This document shows positions 30,524 to 42,600 of a DNA stretch of 64,000 nt, in pieces. A program made the position numbers and the translations under genes. Each line of letters opens with the position of its first letter. Position 1 is the stretch's first letter. Under the pieces are notes generated by a model. That model had not been told where the DNA came from and made no database searches. It saw only the letters and a list, made by a program, of their open reading frames with translations. The DNA is from Rhyacichthys aspro (Eukaryota; Chordata; Actinopteri; Gobiiformes; Rhyacichthyidae). Where the stretch lies: contig CM072152.1 of NCBI GenBank assembly GCA_036850595.1, forward strand, positions 2,375,640 to 2,439,639, given 5' to 3'.

Positions 30524-30529
30524 TTTATT
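30524..30529 (-). promoter_or_regulatory. cntn5: cntn5 polyadenylation signal
   Basis: On the - strand the sequence reads gttAATAAAgaggattgatt. It is the last AATAAA on that strand before the intergenic gap, so cleavage is expected about 10-25 bases lower. Confidence 0.55.
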
Positions 30530-31966
30530 AACACAGTATAAACAACAAACAGCGACAGAGGGGGTTCTCACATGGAGCGTTTATGGACATCAGACCCCCG
30601 GATATCTCTGAGGGGCCGACTGTGACACAAGCATCTAAACACACAGGCTGGAGTTTTCATGGGACACAGGCCAGATGAAACCATGTGATTCGAAGCCGTT
30701 CAGTCTTTTGCAGATGAACAGGAGCGAGATAGGGACACAGTACAGTCATGCTGCGCGACAATGAGCTACAGTATGAAACAGAGTCGTTACATAAAAACCA
30801 GGTAAGTCATCTCTTTAGAAAGGTTCTTTTATATAAATGATTCCAAGTGTACAAAACGGTATATTACACGGTTCTGGATGTGGGATTCTGAGCTGAATCC
30901 AGTAGCCTAGAGTACACTTGCCTTCAAAGTACTACAAACTACTATTATACGAGCTACATAGAGACGGCTCTGCTTCTCAGTACACTTCAGCAGCACTTCC
31001 ACGCGGCGTCAGGAGACTATGGGGAAAGAAAAAAAGTCAGCAGCATTGTCTTTTTAACAAGATTACACACCTATAAAAATTCACCAGGCCGCGTATACTG
31101 CCAGAACCCCTATGCGAAACAGCAGTATGTGATTCAGACTAACCTCTTAAGCATTGCACAAAGGATGCTGCTTCCCCGATCCCAGTGCTACCAGTATCTA
31201 GCATGTAAACAGCTGCTTCACACGTCTATCTTCTAATGTTTCTTTATGTACACATGATAAGTTAAGGCTCTTCGAGGACCTGAGGATTTTGAACATATGA
31301 TGAGGCACACAGAAGGCAAAGAATAGCTCTAGACACAGGGCTAATGAACCAAAAAGAATGGGGAGCATGGGAAAGCCACCGGGGTCTGTGCGTCAGTGCC
31401 TTTAGAGTAGTTTACAGGAGATGATAAAAGTCCCAAAATTTTCTTGGGCTTCAAGGTCTGCATTGTGGAGGTTTTTGGTCATCTCAGCAAGCAAGTCTCC
31501 TCAGTTCTAAAACAAGTATGTCATCATATTGGAAGTGCATAATAAATCTTAAATCAGGGCCATTTTGTCAAGAATAACTTCAAAAGGTTAAGGTGATTTT
31601 GGTTGATCAAAACATGATGTATGCTTAAAGGTGCAATGTGTGGCCCGTTGGTGGCACTGAAGACACTACTGGACATTATAGATTAATATTCCACACCTCA
31701 CACGCCTCCTTTGAGCAGCTATGGTACAACAGCCCTGCGAGGACATCAAATAATAATAAATTAAATTGTAAGTTTGCTTTAGAAATTCAAAAACAGAATC
31801 CATTTTAAGGTCCTAAACTTTAATGCAAAATTAAAATAAGAAGAGGGAATGCACTTCTCCACCAGCAGCGCTCAGTTTGTCCGCTCTGCATACAAAAACA
31901 GGAAGTAGGCCTAATGGGACTTTCATTCGGGTGTATGCAGTATGGATGTCCTGTTGTGTATATGTG

Positions 31967-31995
31967 TAAATAAATAAATAAATAAATAAATAAAT
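31967..31995. repeat. (TAAA)n microsatellite
   Basis: About seven perfect taaa units inside the probable cntn5 3' UTR. Confidence 0.9.
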
Positions 31996-32886
31996 TCCAT
32001 GGCCAGTACGATTTTCCGATAAACCAGAATGTCAAAAAAGACGTGATAAATGGCTGACAACTATAGCTGGTCTGACATTATAGAATAGTATTGCCTAGTT
32101 TCATATCTTGGACTTTTTCTTAAAATCCCACAGAATGTAATGGCTGGTAAAAAAAACCAAACATCTTAAGACATCTTCTATCTTAATGTGGAAATAAACA
32201 CTGAAGCCAATGAGCAACTTCATTGACTCACTGACTCTAATAATACATCCATGGGGTTAACTGTGTACCATTTTATACACTAGCAAAAACATTTTTATTT
32301 TCCATTCCATTAGGTGCAATTGCTCTACAACAGTTTACACAAAACACCTTTAAGTCTATAAGGCAGGGATGGCAAGACCCCATAATGATAACCAGGCAAA
32401 CAATTAGCTGTGGTGGAGGTGGGTTGCAAAACAAATAGTAATATTTAGTCTGAACTAAGGGCAGATCAATAAGATTGTTTAAAAAGCCATTTTCCAGAAT
32501 CAGCTGAGCAGCAGATGGATGTGTACAGGTGCACACCCGTTTGCGTGAGATAACTAGTGGCTCGTTTTGCTGAATGGTGAATTTGTGACCATTTAGATGT
32601 GGAAGAGTTATTCAAAAAGGGGCTGAGCCATTGTGATAAATAATTTTACTATGCAGACCTGAAACCTCTGTGCATTTTAGATGTCCAAGAAAAAAAACTA
32701 AACAAAACATGATTTCAAGTGCTATTTTTAAAGTTACTGGCTGTCAAAGTTACTGGCTGTCAGATTGAAACCAGGCCACTGAGACCTCATGTATTTTTTT
32801 TACTTTTTATCAAAAACCATAATTTCTGTGACATCAGGGCTTTAGGGTTTATGAGTTATATTAGTGGGCCTTCAGTAAAGAATGGA

Positions 32887-33085
32887 AACATTTCATTCAT
32901 GCTCATAACATGGGCCACAACTCCATTTATTATTATTATAATTATTATCTCAATAAAATTATAATTTCGCCTGTAACCTTCTCTTTGAACATGCATCTTG
33001 ACATCTGAAGTTCTATTCTCCTCACTCAGGCAGCGATGGCCAGATACATACTCATATTGAGAAATTGTTACACAAAACTGCAGAT
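32887..33085. repeat. Duplicated AT-rich segment, copy 1
   Basis: Blocks aacatttcattcatgctcat and gaacatgcatcttgacatct recur in the same order at 35746-35945. The two copies are diverged and about 2.9 kb apart. Confidence 0.5.
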
Positions 33086-33561
33086 ATGTAACAGATAACA
33101 GTTATTAGTTTCACTGGAACAGAATCCTTGGTTTAGTTTTAGAAGACAAATGAAATGCGGCCAAATAAAACTCTTTACCATCTTGTTTTATCTCATGCAC
33201 TTAACCGTCCCTGCCCTGATAAGCCCAGACCAACTGTTTATAAAGAAAAACAAATCTATAAAAGCTCAACATATCATACAAAAAGATGCATATAAGACAT
33301 TGTTCTATTCATTTTTTCTTACGAAAGCTGCTTTGGTAACAACATAGTCACGACATCAGTCAGTCTCCGTTCCTGGCCGCTGAGAGGGGACTCTTCTGTC
33401 ATCTCCACGGCGTGTTGGATTTCTTTTTCCTCACCAGCGTCTTTCTTCTGCGTCTAAAAACCTAAATGAATGGATCTAGTTACGCTGTGGTGGCCTCTGT
33501 TTGCGTTGTGCCGTAGCGCTGTAGCTCCACATCAGATGCACTGTCTGCCGGGAGCCGTTTG

Positions 33562-33653
33562 TCATAAAGACGTCCGCGCCGTGAACGACAGTGCTATTGT
33601 GCTGAGCGCCGACAGAGTGGAGACCTTGGACGCCGAGCCCACCGCGTTGGGGC
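33562..33653 (-). CDS. cntn5: cntn5 last coding exon: GPI-anchor signal and stop
   Basis: The exon follows the acceptor catcctttccag and reads PNAVGSASKVSTLSALSTI then ALSFTARTSL, stopping at TGA (33562-33564). The small-residue stretch GSAS is a plausible cleavage/attachment site, followed by a moderately hydrophobic tail. This replaces a membrane span, as in all contactins. Confidence 0.93.
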
Positions 33654-36600
33654 CTGGAAAGGATGGAAAAACACCAGACTGTTAGAGTGTGAAATACAGA
33701 ATGCTGTCATGTCATTCATCTGCTCTCTTTGTGCTCTCCTACAGAGGTTGGAAGCCAGGGAGACATTTCGAATCGATGCCTGAGAGTTATTATTTAAGCA
33801 GTGTGATGAGACGGTAATAGTATTCAAAATAAATTGCCAACTTTTTATGCCACGCTTGCATTATGGTGTCACACAGAGACAGTAATTACACAAATGTCTC
33901 TTGTAGCACATTATTTCCAACTTGTTCCATCTTGGAAATGATGACAGCTGTTCTGCACACAGCGACAGGGATTATTTAGTTGTCGCCTGGGAGCTTCTGA
34001 ATCTGGCTTCCACCAAGCTGTGAAGTAGAATTCCGTTTGATTTGTTACAAATTAATTCGCATAGTGTCAAACTGTTGTAAAGTTGGACCAAAAATAACTA
34101 ATACAAACACAGTACTCGATTAATTAGAGCCTTGTTTCTACCAAGCTGTTTCATGGTTTAGAATGGAAAACACAGGTATGGTTTGCATTTCAAAGGGTGC
34201 AGTTTGTTTGTTTGTTTCAACGATGTAGAAGTATGGGGTATTGGTGCATTCATGTGGTCCTCGGAAACTCGGGAAGGCGTTTTTCTATGTTGAAAAATGC
34301 ACATCAACGCCTGCTCAAGTCGGAACAACAGCTCGGAAACTCAGGTGAGTCCGAGTTTTGCACGAGATTTCATTGCTTAAAATAATAATACATACACATA
34401 ATAATGATACAGTTTTGCACATTATTTACTTGATGAGTCGACAGTACTACTATTAACTATTTTTTTTTTGTCCATATAGACTTATTTAGATTAGAGTTGT
34501 TTATAACCGTCTGGTATTTACAGTTTTAACATTCTTTATGTTAACTTATGTTTTGAATAGGCTACCATTTCTTGAACCGCTACTAAGAGGCTAATAATTG
34601 ACTGCATCAAAAATAACATTAGTACATATTTGACTTCTTGTTCATCTTCCTTGTTGTTATGGTGTAGAATGTTCCGACTTTCTGAGATGAAATTATGTGA
34701 ACAAACCCAAGAGGATTGACTTACTAACTCGGATTCTCTGAGTTTCAAGGACCACATAAATGCAGACCACATAGCACTTGTAGCAAAATCCAACTATATG
34801 AAAAATGCATACAAGAGGACCTTCAGCATTTGATGTTTTAATGACTGTCAGCAGCTATAACAGATGAGTGAACTTATTATTAATTATCAACAAGGGCAAT
34901 ACTGTGTTACCAGGGCTTTAGAGAGAAAAGAACAAATGCCATACGTATACTATTTGCTACACAATTTTCTTAGCCCTCTGCACAACCCACATAATCAATA
35001 CTTTCCTGATAAACCTGTTTTATACAATTAGATACTTCTCATTTGTCCCCTGGTGGATTTATTCATGCTTTGCAGTCAATAGCAGGCCACAGGCAGCCAG
35101 CTCAAAAATGGTTCCCTTCACTGAGGGTTTTTCTTGTCATTTTGAGGAATAACTAACTAATTAACAACAACTTTAATTCTTAAAATGTTACTCTAGGAAT
35201 TGCTTAAATGTTGTTACTGACACTGTAATATGATCATTTACTTTATTGCAGTGGCATATAATAACTTTCTGTTTTATACATAATACACATCTTGCTGAAA
35301 ATGTGTGTATTAAATTTGATACAACAAGTTTATATACAGTTTACCACATTAGTCACTGTATTTTATTTTGAGATGCAATCTGCATTTTTTTTTTTTTGCC
35401 AAAAAGCTAAAATTACTGTATTGTAGTTTTTAATTAAACTAATTAAATATAAAAATCACATTAAATTATGTGTACGTTATGTTTAAAATTGATTACATAA
35501 TGAACATTGGGATTCACTATATGCTGTTTGTTTCATTTTCAAAATTTCACTTGCTAATTGCTCTCTTTTGTCTCCTCAGTTTTCACAAAACAAAATGACC
35601 ATTATCACCTTATCTCATATTTACCAGTGAAAAAAGAAATTCCAAGGACACAGTTTTAGTTGTTTTTATGTATTTTCAGATGCCTTGAACATGCAAAGTT
35701 CAAGATAAAAATGATCTTCTCTGGGAGTAAAAAAGAAAACACCAAACATTTCATATCATGCTCATAATATGAACCATGACTCAACGTTAGATCGTCATCG
35801 ACTTATAATCAGGATCTACTTAGTAACCTCCACTCTGAACATGCATCTTACAAAGTGCTACTCTCTTCACACAATCATATTTTTTTTTCTTTTGCCATAA
35901 GAACACCGGGCCATGTACACAATTTGATAATCATTTCTCTGCAGAGTAAAATACAAAGCCACTTGAGTGTGTTGAGTGGTCAAAAGAGAATTGTCACTAT
36001 TTGGTTGCTGATGTGAAAATCATTGTTGCTTCTTGTTTCCAGTGACATTACTTCAGTGAATGAACACTGTGCCAGGCTGGTTACTCTCACACTATAACCT
36101 GCACACCCAGACCTGTCCTGTACTGGACCACTTTACACCTCCGTCCTCTCCCGTCTCCACTCACCTGGTATCCTGGGGATGGTGATCTGCCGGCTGCTGC
36201 TGCCCTCCCCTCCCTCTCCAAAAGGCTTGATCTGGATGATGTAGTCCTCGTCCGTGGGAAGGGCCAGCTCCACAGACGTCGTGTTGGTCTCCATCACGTT
36301 GGGTCTGCTGTGGCGGTTCTTCTTGTAAAGAACCTGGGGAAGACAATGGAAGAGGCTGAGCAAAAGCAGACATGGTGACCTGCAGAATGGTGTGATCAAA
36401 CGAAATGACAGAATGCTTACCTTGTAACCTGTGACCTCAGACTCGTTCTCCAGAGCTTTTACCTGCTCCCAGTTCACTATGATCTTTGAGTTGGATGTGT
36501 TCCACACCACTTTGACAGGGGGCTGGCTGGGTGCTGAGGGACAAAACACATGATTTGCTCAAACTCATACCTGAGCACAAAACAGCAGCAGAAACTCTTG

Positions 36601-39600
36601 CAAAGCTCTTGATAAAACATTCATAAAAGGTAAAGTGAACAGTCAGGATGCCCTGAACTAAACACTTGCAATGTAATGTAATTATTATAAGAGAACACAA
36701 ATAATATCTAATTTGAATGTTGTCCATTTGTTGTAAAAATAACATGCATTGTTCATTCTCAAACAGTAATAAGCAAGGCTTTCTATTTGTATGACTACAC
36801 TATTCTTTGCTACACTAATACTATACTACACTACACTATGGTACTATCACTAAACACTAATACATATGCTAATATACTGTACAATGCACAGGGGTGTTGT
36901 AATAGGATAGGTACAGCAGGCAAGTTCAGATCATTTTATTGTATTATGCTACAGATATGTGCCTTTAAACAGTGACTTACTGTTGTGACAAAAATACAGC
37001 TATGGATTCATGATTCATGAGTCTCATACTTTGAGATGTGTTTATTTGGGTACCCACCAATAACCCCTGTTTCCATAATATACTATATGTTATTGTGGGT
37101 TATTATGGATCAAACACGATCATGTTTGAACCAGGTACGTTGCTTGAGTTAATCCTTCCTCTATGACCTTACTATGGCTGAATTATTGGCCTTTTGGCCA
37201 CATCATGAATACACTTGCTGGTGTAATGTAAGCTCAGTTGTTAATTTTGTTGCATACATTTTAACTCTCAGATAATGGTCAAACTTTGTGTTAAATATTT
37301 TAGTATATTTAGTACAGAGCATTTATTGCACATATGTTATATAGAAACTGCAGAGCTTCAACCCACAATTGTATCTGTCCAAGAACAGACATTAGATTAA
37401 GAAAAACATTGGCCTTTTGTTTTTTCCTGATAATGGATTTATTATTTCATCATATTAAGATAACAAGGTCTGTCTACTTAAGACAGCAGAATAATTCAAT
37501 TATTTTCATTAGCAAACAAGCCTTGTTATGTTGAGATATAAATGCAATGACATTAAAAAGACCACCATAAGCAGACATGTAATGTTCCTATTAAGCTGTG
37601 TTTCTTACGTGGTTTCTTGGTGGTGATGTTGACAGTGGAGCTGGGCGGTCCAGACCCTGCCGTGTTGTATGCCCTCACTGTGATGTAATACGAGGTGCTG
37701 CCTTTGAGTCCGCGGATAACAGTGGTTGTCTGATTACCCACAGTCCTCTGCACGCTGGCTGTGTCCTCCTTCTCACCTCTGGTCCAGTACTTAAGCTGAA
37801 ATGCAACAGGGCACAAGCAGAGATGTAAAGGCAATATATACAGGATATGTGAGAAGCAGTTTAAAAGCATTTTAGAATGAACTGTTGATGACATGCTAAC
37901 TGAATGTAAAGTGAATATAAACACCTGCTGGGGTAAAGATAAAAAACTATATATAAACTATATGCAAAACTGAAGTTATTTTTGCTTGACTCTAAACTTC
38001 CCAGGAACAAATGATGTAATGTCATGGCCAGTTTGGATGGCATTACCTTGGCCACCAGCCCTGCCCTTAAGAATTTGGTTGTTTGACCAAGATATTTTCT
38101 CCTTAGGTTCTACATTTTTTAGTAAATTTAGTAAGTGACATTCTTATTTTGAGCAACCTATTAACCATTATATTATGAGTGCATTTTTAGACTTTATCTA
38201 AAAGAAATTTTTGTACAAACTAAATATTTCAGAAGTATTGAGAATGCAGATAGAACTTTATAATTTCAGGACTATTTAACCCACGTATATAAAACATTTC
38301 AGAACTTTTTTCACCTACATAACATTGCACATCCTATCCCAGACAGATAAAATAATAATCCAGAAATGTATCACTTCTGGGATAAATTAGTACAGTTCCT
38401 TATGATCAGGCTTCCCCAGTAAATCTACACAGACTTAGACCTTAGTTAATCCAAAATGTTGCATTAGGCGTACTCTAAAACTAAATAAGACTAAACTAAA
38501 CTGCGCTGTGTCATTTAACTAGAACCCTGAGATTTACTTATGGTCCCTGGAAACTCTAAAAGTCAAATGGGAGTCAAAGCCTTTAGTTATCAAGCCTTTG
38601 TCCCGTTGCCTTACACAGCAGCTGAAATTTGTGTATCCATCTGGTACAAAGTGTCCACTCTAGAACCCCTGGGGGCAGTACTGACAGTTCTGGTTGTGTT
38701 TTAGGTTTGATGATGTAGTAATTGTTTTTACCGCTGTTAATGTAAACAACGTGGTACTGCTCTGATTGGATAAAATTGCATTTACTCAAAGACGATGAAT
38801 CCAATCACCAACCATTTATTCATTTAAAGTACGTGCTCTTGGCATACTCTTTCTGTGGAAGCCCACCCAGATGGTACTGTGTAACAGGCAAGTTATCTCT
38901 GCAGTGGAACCTGCTTTCAAACAGGAGGCAAACACCCCCTACATACAAGATAAGACTGTTTCCTTGTGGATAAAGTTTATAGTTCCGTTCCTGTAGATTT
39001 AGACTGCCAGAAGATCTCACATGATGCACCAAACCCCAATTCCTCTTCTGTATACTTGTTTGTCTCTTTTCTAACTCTCCTTTTCCCCCCATGTTTCCAT
39101 TAATCCAGGCTTTGTATTACACCTTGCCAACCATGTGCAAACTGGATGTGACTAGACATGACAGTCGGAATCTTTCTTGTTGTCAGCTCATGGACAATGT
39201 TAAATACTCTCTAAGAAGTCACGTCAAATATGCAAAAAGCCAAAGTAAAAACAAAGAAAATTCTCCAAAAAAATCGGCTGCCATCATCTTTCACAGAAAA
39301 CAGCTTTTCTCTGTCACTCTTCTTGTCAGTGCTGAAATTGCTGGCACGCTCGACGGCACAAATAGAATTCCTCCTCCCTCACGGGAACACTTTGCCTGGG
39401 CCCTCTGTTGACTTTGAGTGGTCAACAATTTATAATTCTGCCACTTTATGCAGCATTTGAGTGAAAACACCCCCTCTGTGTTGGATTTCAATAATGACTG
39501 AAGCTAACAGAACAAAGCAAGTACGTGCTCGGAGAGAGTGCTCTGCTGTGTGGATTAAGAGCTAAACGTTCGAACCCTCAGAGTATTGCATCAGTGCACT

Positions 39601-42600
39601 AATCGGAGCCGTTACAGTACTTAGGAAAGCAACAAGAGAAACACATCTTCACCCACAGCCACGCTGGACTATTATGCATGCAGCAAGCTATTATCTCAAT
39701 GCCCAAGGTGCATGAGCCCCAAATGCTCATCAATAATAAAACAGAACAAGATTCAAAAGTGTTAGAATGTCCTGGTGCGCACACATTAGCTCACAAACAG
39801 GAGTCGATATGAGCTCACCTCGTAGCCCAGCACTCGCTTCTTACTGGCGTTCCAAGGCAGGGCTTTCCACAGGACTTCAATTTCGGAGGCAGACAGGCTC
39901 CTGGCGCGGACCCTGGTGGGCGCCCGGCCAGGCTCTGGAGTTAACACACAACAAGTAACGGTTAGCTTTGAAGAAGCCTCAAAGTGGACACTTCAAAACA
40001 TTTTCAAAGCAGTTTCTTTCAAGGCAACACGAGAAGCTGTATTGGAGAGGAGTCTGTGAGAGCTGATAGAAGATGTTGCTCTAAGATCAACATACATATG
40101 CTCAGACATAAGGAAAGGGCCTACACACAGAAGACTGTCTGACTATTTTAAGGAATGGAATACAAACTACCTCTGTCAAAAAATAGAAATAGTGTGTCAC
40201 ACTGTCAGTATTGTCAATAACAGGCAGCCTCAACATTCATGTCATTAGAAAAGAAAGAAAACTAAAGGTAAGTTAAGTGTGTTTGCATAGGTTTACATAG
40301 CCATGCAGCTAACCACCACCAAAGAATATTTTTCTAAGATTATTTAATACCATGTCCTGTACTCTTGATTTGGTCGTATGACTGTGAGAGTAGTCGTCTT
40401 TGATCCCATCTCGCTGAGCAATGTAAAATGATTTGAAACCCCACTAATTAGAAGTGCAAAAATGACAAAGTATGGCAGTGGCCGATGGGATATTAAATGA
40501 AGCTGGTAGCATACCTTTATATCTGATTGAAATGACAAATTTTACAGCGTATGATCAAATTTTTGGTAAAAAAGCATGTGTGTGTTATGTATTTTACTTA
40601 TTAACTGTCCATGTCCATGTTGTAAATTCATGTTCAATACAATGCAATTAGGCCAGGCTAGTCTAGAGAAGTCAATGAAGTATACAGCGCTGTGTGTGCC
40701 TGCTTGTACCTTCCTCTGCAGAGTAGATGGTAGTGACTGGTCCAAAGGGTCCCTCGCCCTCATTGTTGTAGACCCCCACCTTCACGTGGAAAGGGGAGAA
40801 GGGCTGGATGCTCTCATTTTTAAAGACGTATCTGGAAGCTTCTGCGGAGGGCACTGCTGCCTGCATCCAGCCGGTGGCGCCGTGGGGTCGGAATGCCACC
40901 ACGTAACCGAACCCCGGCCCGTTTTGCAGCTCTTCCGGAACTGGCTGCACACAGAGCACAAATCTAACTCAAGTACCCCAAGAGGCCATTAGGAGGAAGG
41001 TAACTAATAATTCAACACTTGTTATGGCTTCTTAAATGAGTCCATTTAAGGTTTCGCTGACCAACACTTCTACATCAGTCACAATAGTGGGCAGTTACTG
41101 TCTTTGGTTTGGTCGTCTGTCTTTTCCACAGGTCTGAGCTCAACTCAGAAGAGGAGAGTTTTATTCATTAGCTACTCAGTTTAATTAAAACAAACATAAA
41201 ACTAGATCTCAGGAATCTCAGCCCAGGTCAGTCACACTTTCAAGGTCATATTAAAGAACTATAAACACTAGGACTGCAGTGGGTCTTTGTTATGCTCTTA
41301 GCCTTTTTAAAATGCTGTAACTCAAATCATATAAACCTTTAACATGTTCTACAATGCTTTATTAATCATCCAGTCAACAGGGGAAAAAGACTGTAGAAAA
41401 AAATGCTAATGTCTATCTAAAACTGTCAGCGGTTAATATGTACCCCACTGAGATTGAGGAATGTTATGGTTGTTGCACTGACAGAACTAAAATAGAGTTG
41501 TTGTAATGCACAGCCAGATCCTTTAACAGAATAATAATACTATTAAAAAGAAAAACGGTGGATAAATGGATGAGATATGTTCTGAGAGTGGATAACAGCT
41601 GAGTCCACATGCTAACTCCCCTGCACCACTCTGTACAATGGACTAATATCTCTTTTGTGCTCAGCATGTTATGTTGAACAAAGCATGCTTTAACTTCTGT
41701 TTAATGAGAAATGACTCAATAAGATTAAGAATCTCCATTCACCAGCGCGTCCCTGGTTTGAGACCAGCAGCAGCACACATAACTAGGTTTACACATGAAT
41801 ATAAATGCATTACAGAGCCATATCAGAGGTTGTCATGAGTCATTACTATCTGGGTAATGTATTAATCAGGAAAACTGTCTGCACTCAAAAGGGAATGGGG
41901 GCTTAATTCTTTTAAGATTCTATGTGGAACCTGTGTCTTTTGCTTAGTAAATCCTTTGAACTAGGGACACACCGATCCGATACTTGGATCGCAAACTAGT
42001 GCCGATCCAGGCAAAAAAGCTGGATCAGATATTGGTCATGGGTCCGATCTACTTTGTATAATTCTATGTATGTGGTGCGTACACCGTCAAGTCTTGGGGA
42101 AAGATGACAAGATGGAACGAGACAAAACAGCTATGAGGAGATTTAGTTTTATTATAAACTACTCAATTGTTATTGAGAACAACGTACCGCACGTCTCTCT
42201 GTTGCTCAGAGACAGTAGCAGTGCAGGGAGCGCACTTTTACTGATGGGAAACAGCTGTGGGTTCAGCTGAATCAGGGAGAGGGAACAGTAACAGCTTTAT
42301 CCACCTGCTTTGTCCACAGTTGTTAATAACTGTTGTTTAGACTGGAGCTTCTCTAGTAAGCTAAAGGAAAGCTAACTGATTTCGCACTTTATCAGAGTTT
42401 CAGACCATTAAGAGCCCTACGGAGCAAACTGCTGTCTTTACTCACTAATTTGTTTCATATTAGTGAGGTTTGATGAAAAGCTGCTGTTGGTTTGAGCGAT
42501 GCCGACTTCTGGGTTATAGTAGCTTCCACAAGAATCATGAATAAAATTAATCATAAATAAAACACATTTCTCTTTTCTGAGTTGATATTGTATGTCTATA

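Larger units (their letters stand above)
30530..33561 (-). other. cntn5: cntn5 3' UTR (probable)
   Basis: About 3 kb from the stop codon to the polyadenylation signal. It contains an (AAAT)n run at 31967-31995 and part of a duplicated AT-rich segment at about 32887-33085. No other coding sequence is seen. It could be shorter, since other - strand hexamers occur higher up (for example 32293). Confidence 0.55.
33654..36164 (-). other. cntn5: cntn5 last intron
   Basis: About 2.5 kb. It holds a TIR element at 34245-34764 and the second copy of a duplicated AT-rich segment at 35746-35945. No coding sequence is seen. Confidence 0.6.

Noticed and set aside
33470..33685. A + strand frame over the cntn5 stop
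   Set aside because: It is the antisense of the GC-rich last cntn5 coding exon and has no support of its own.
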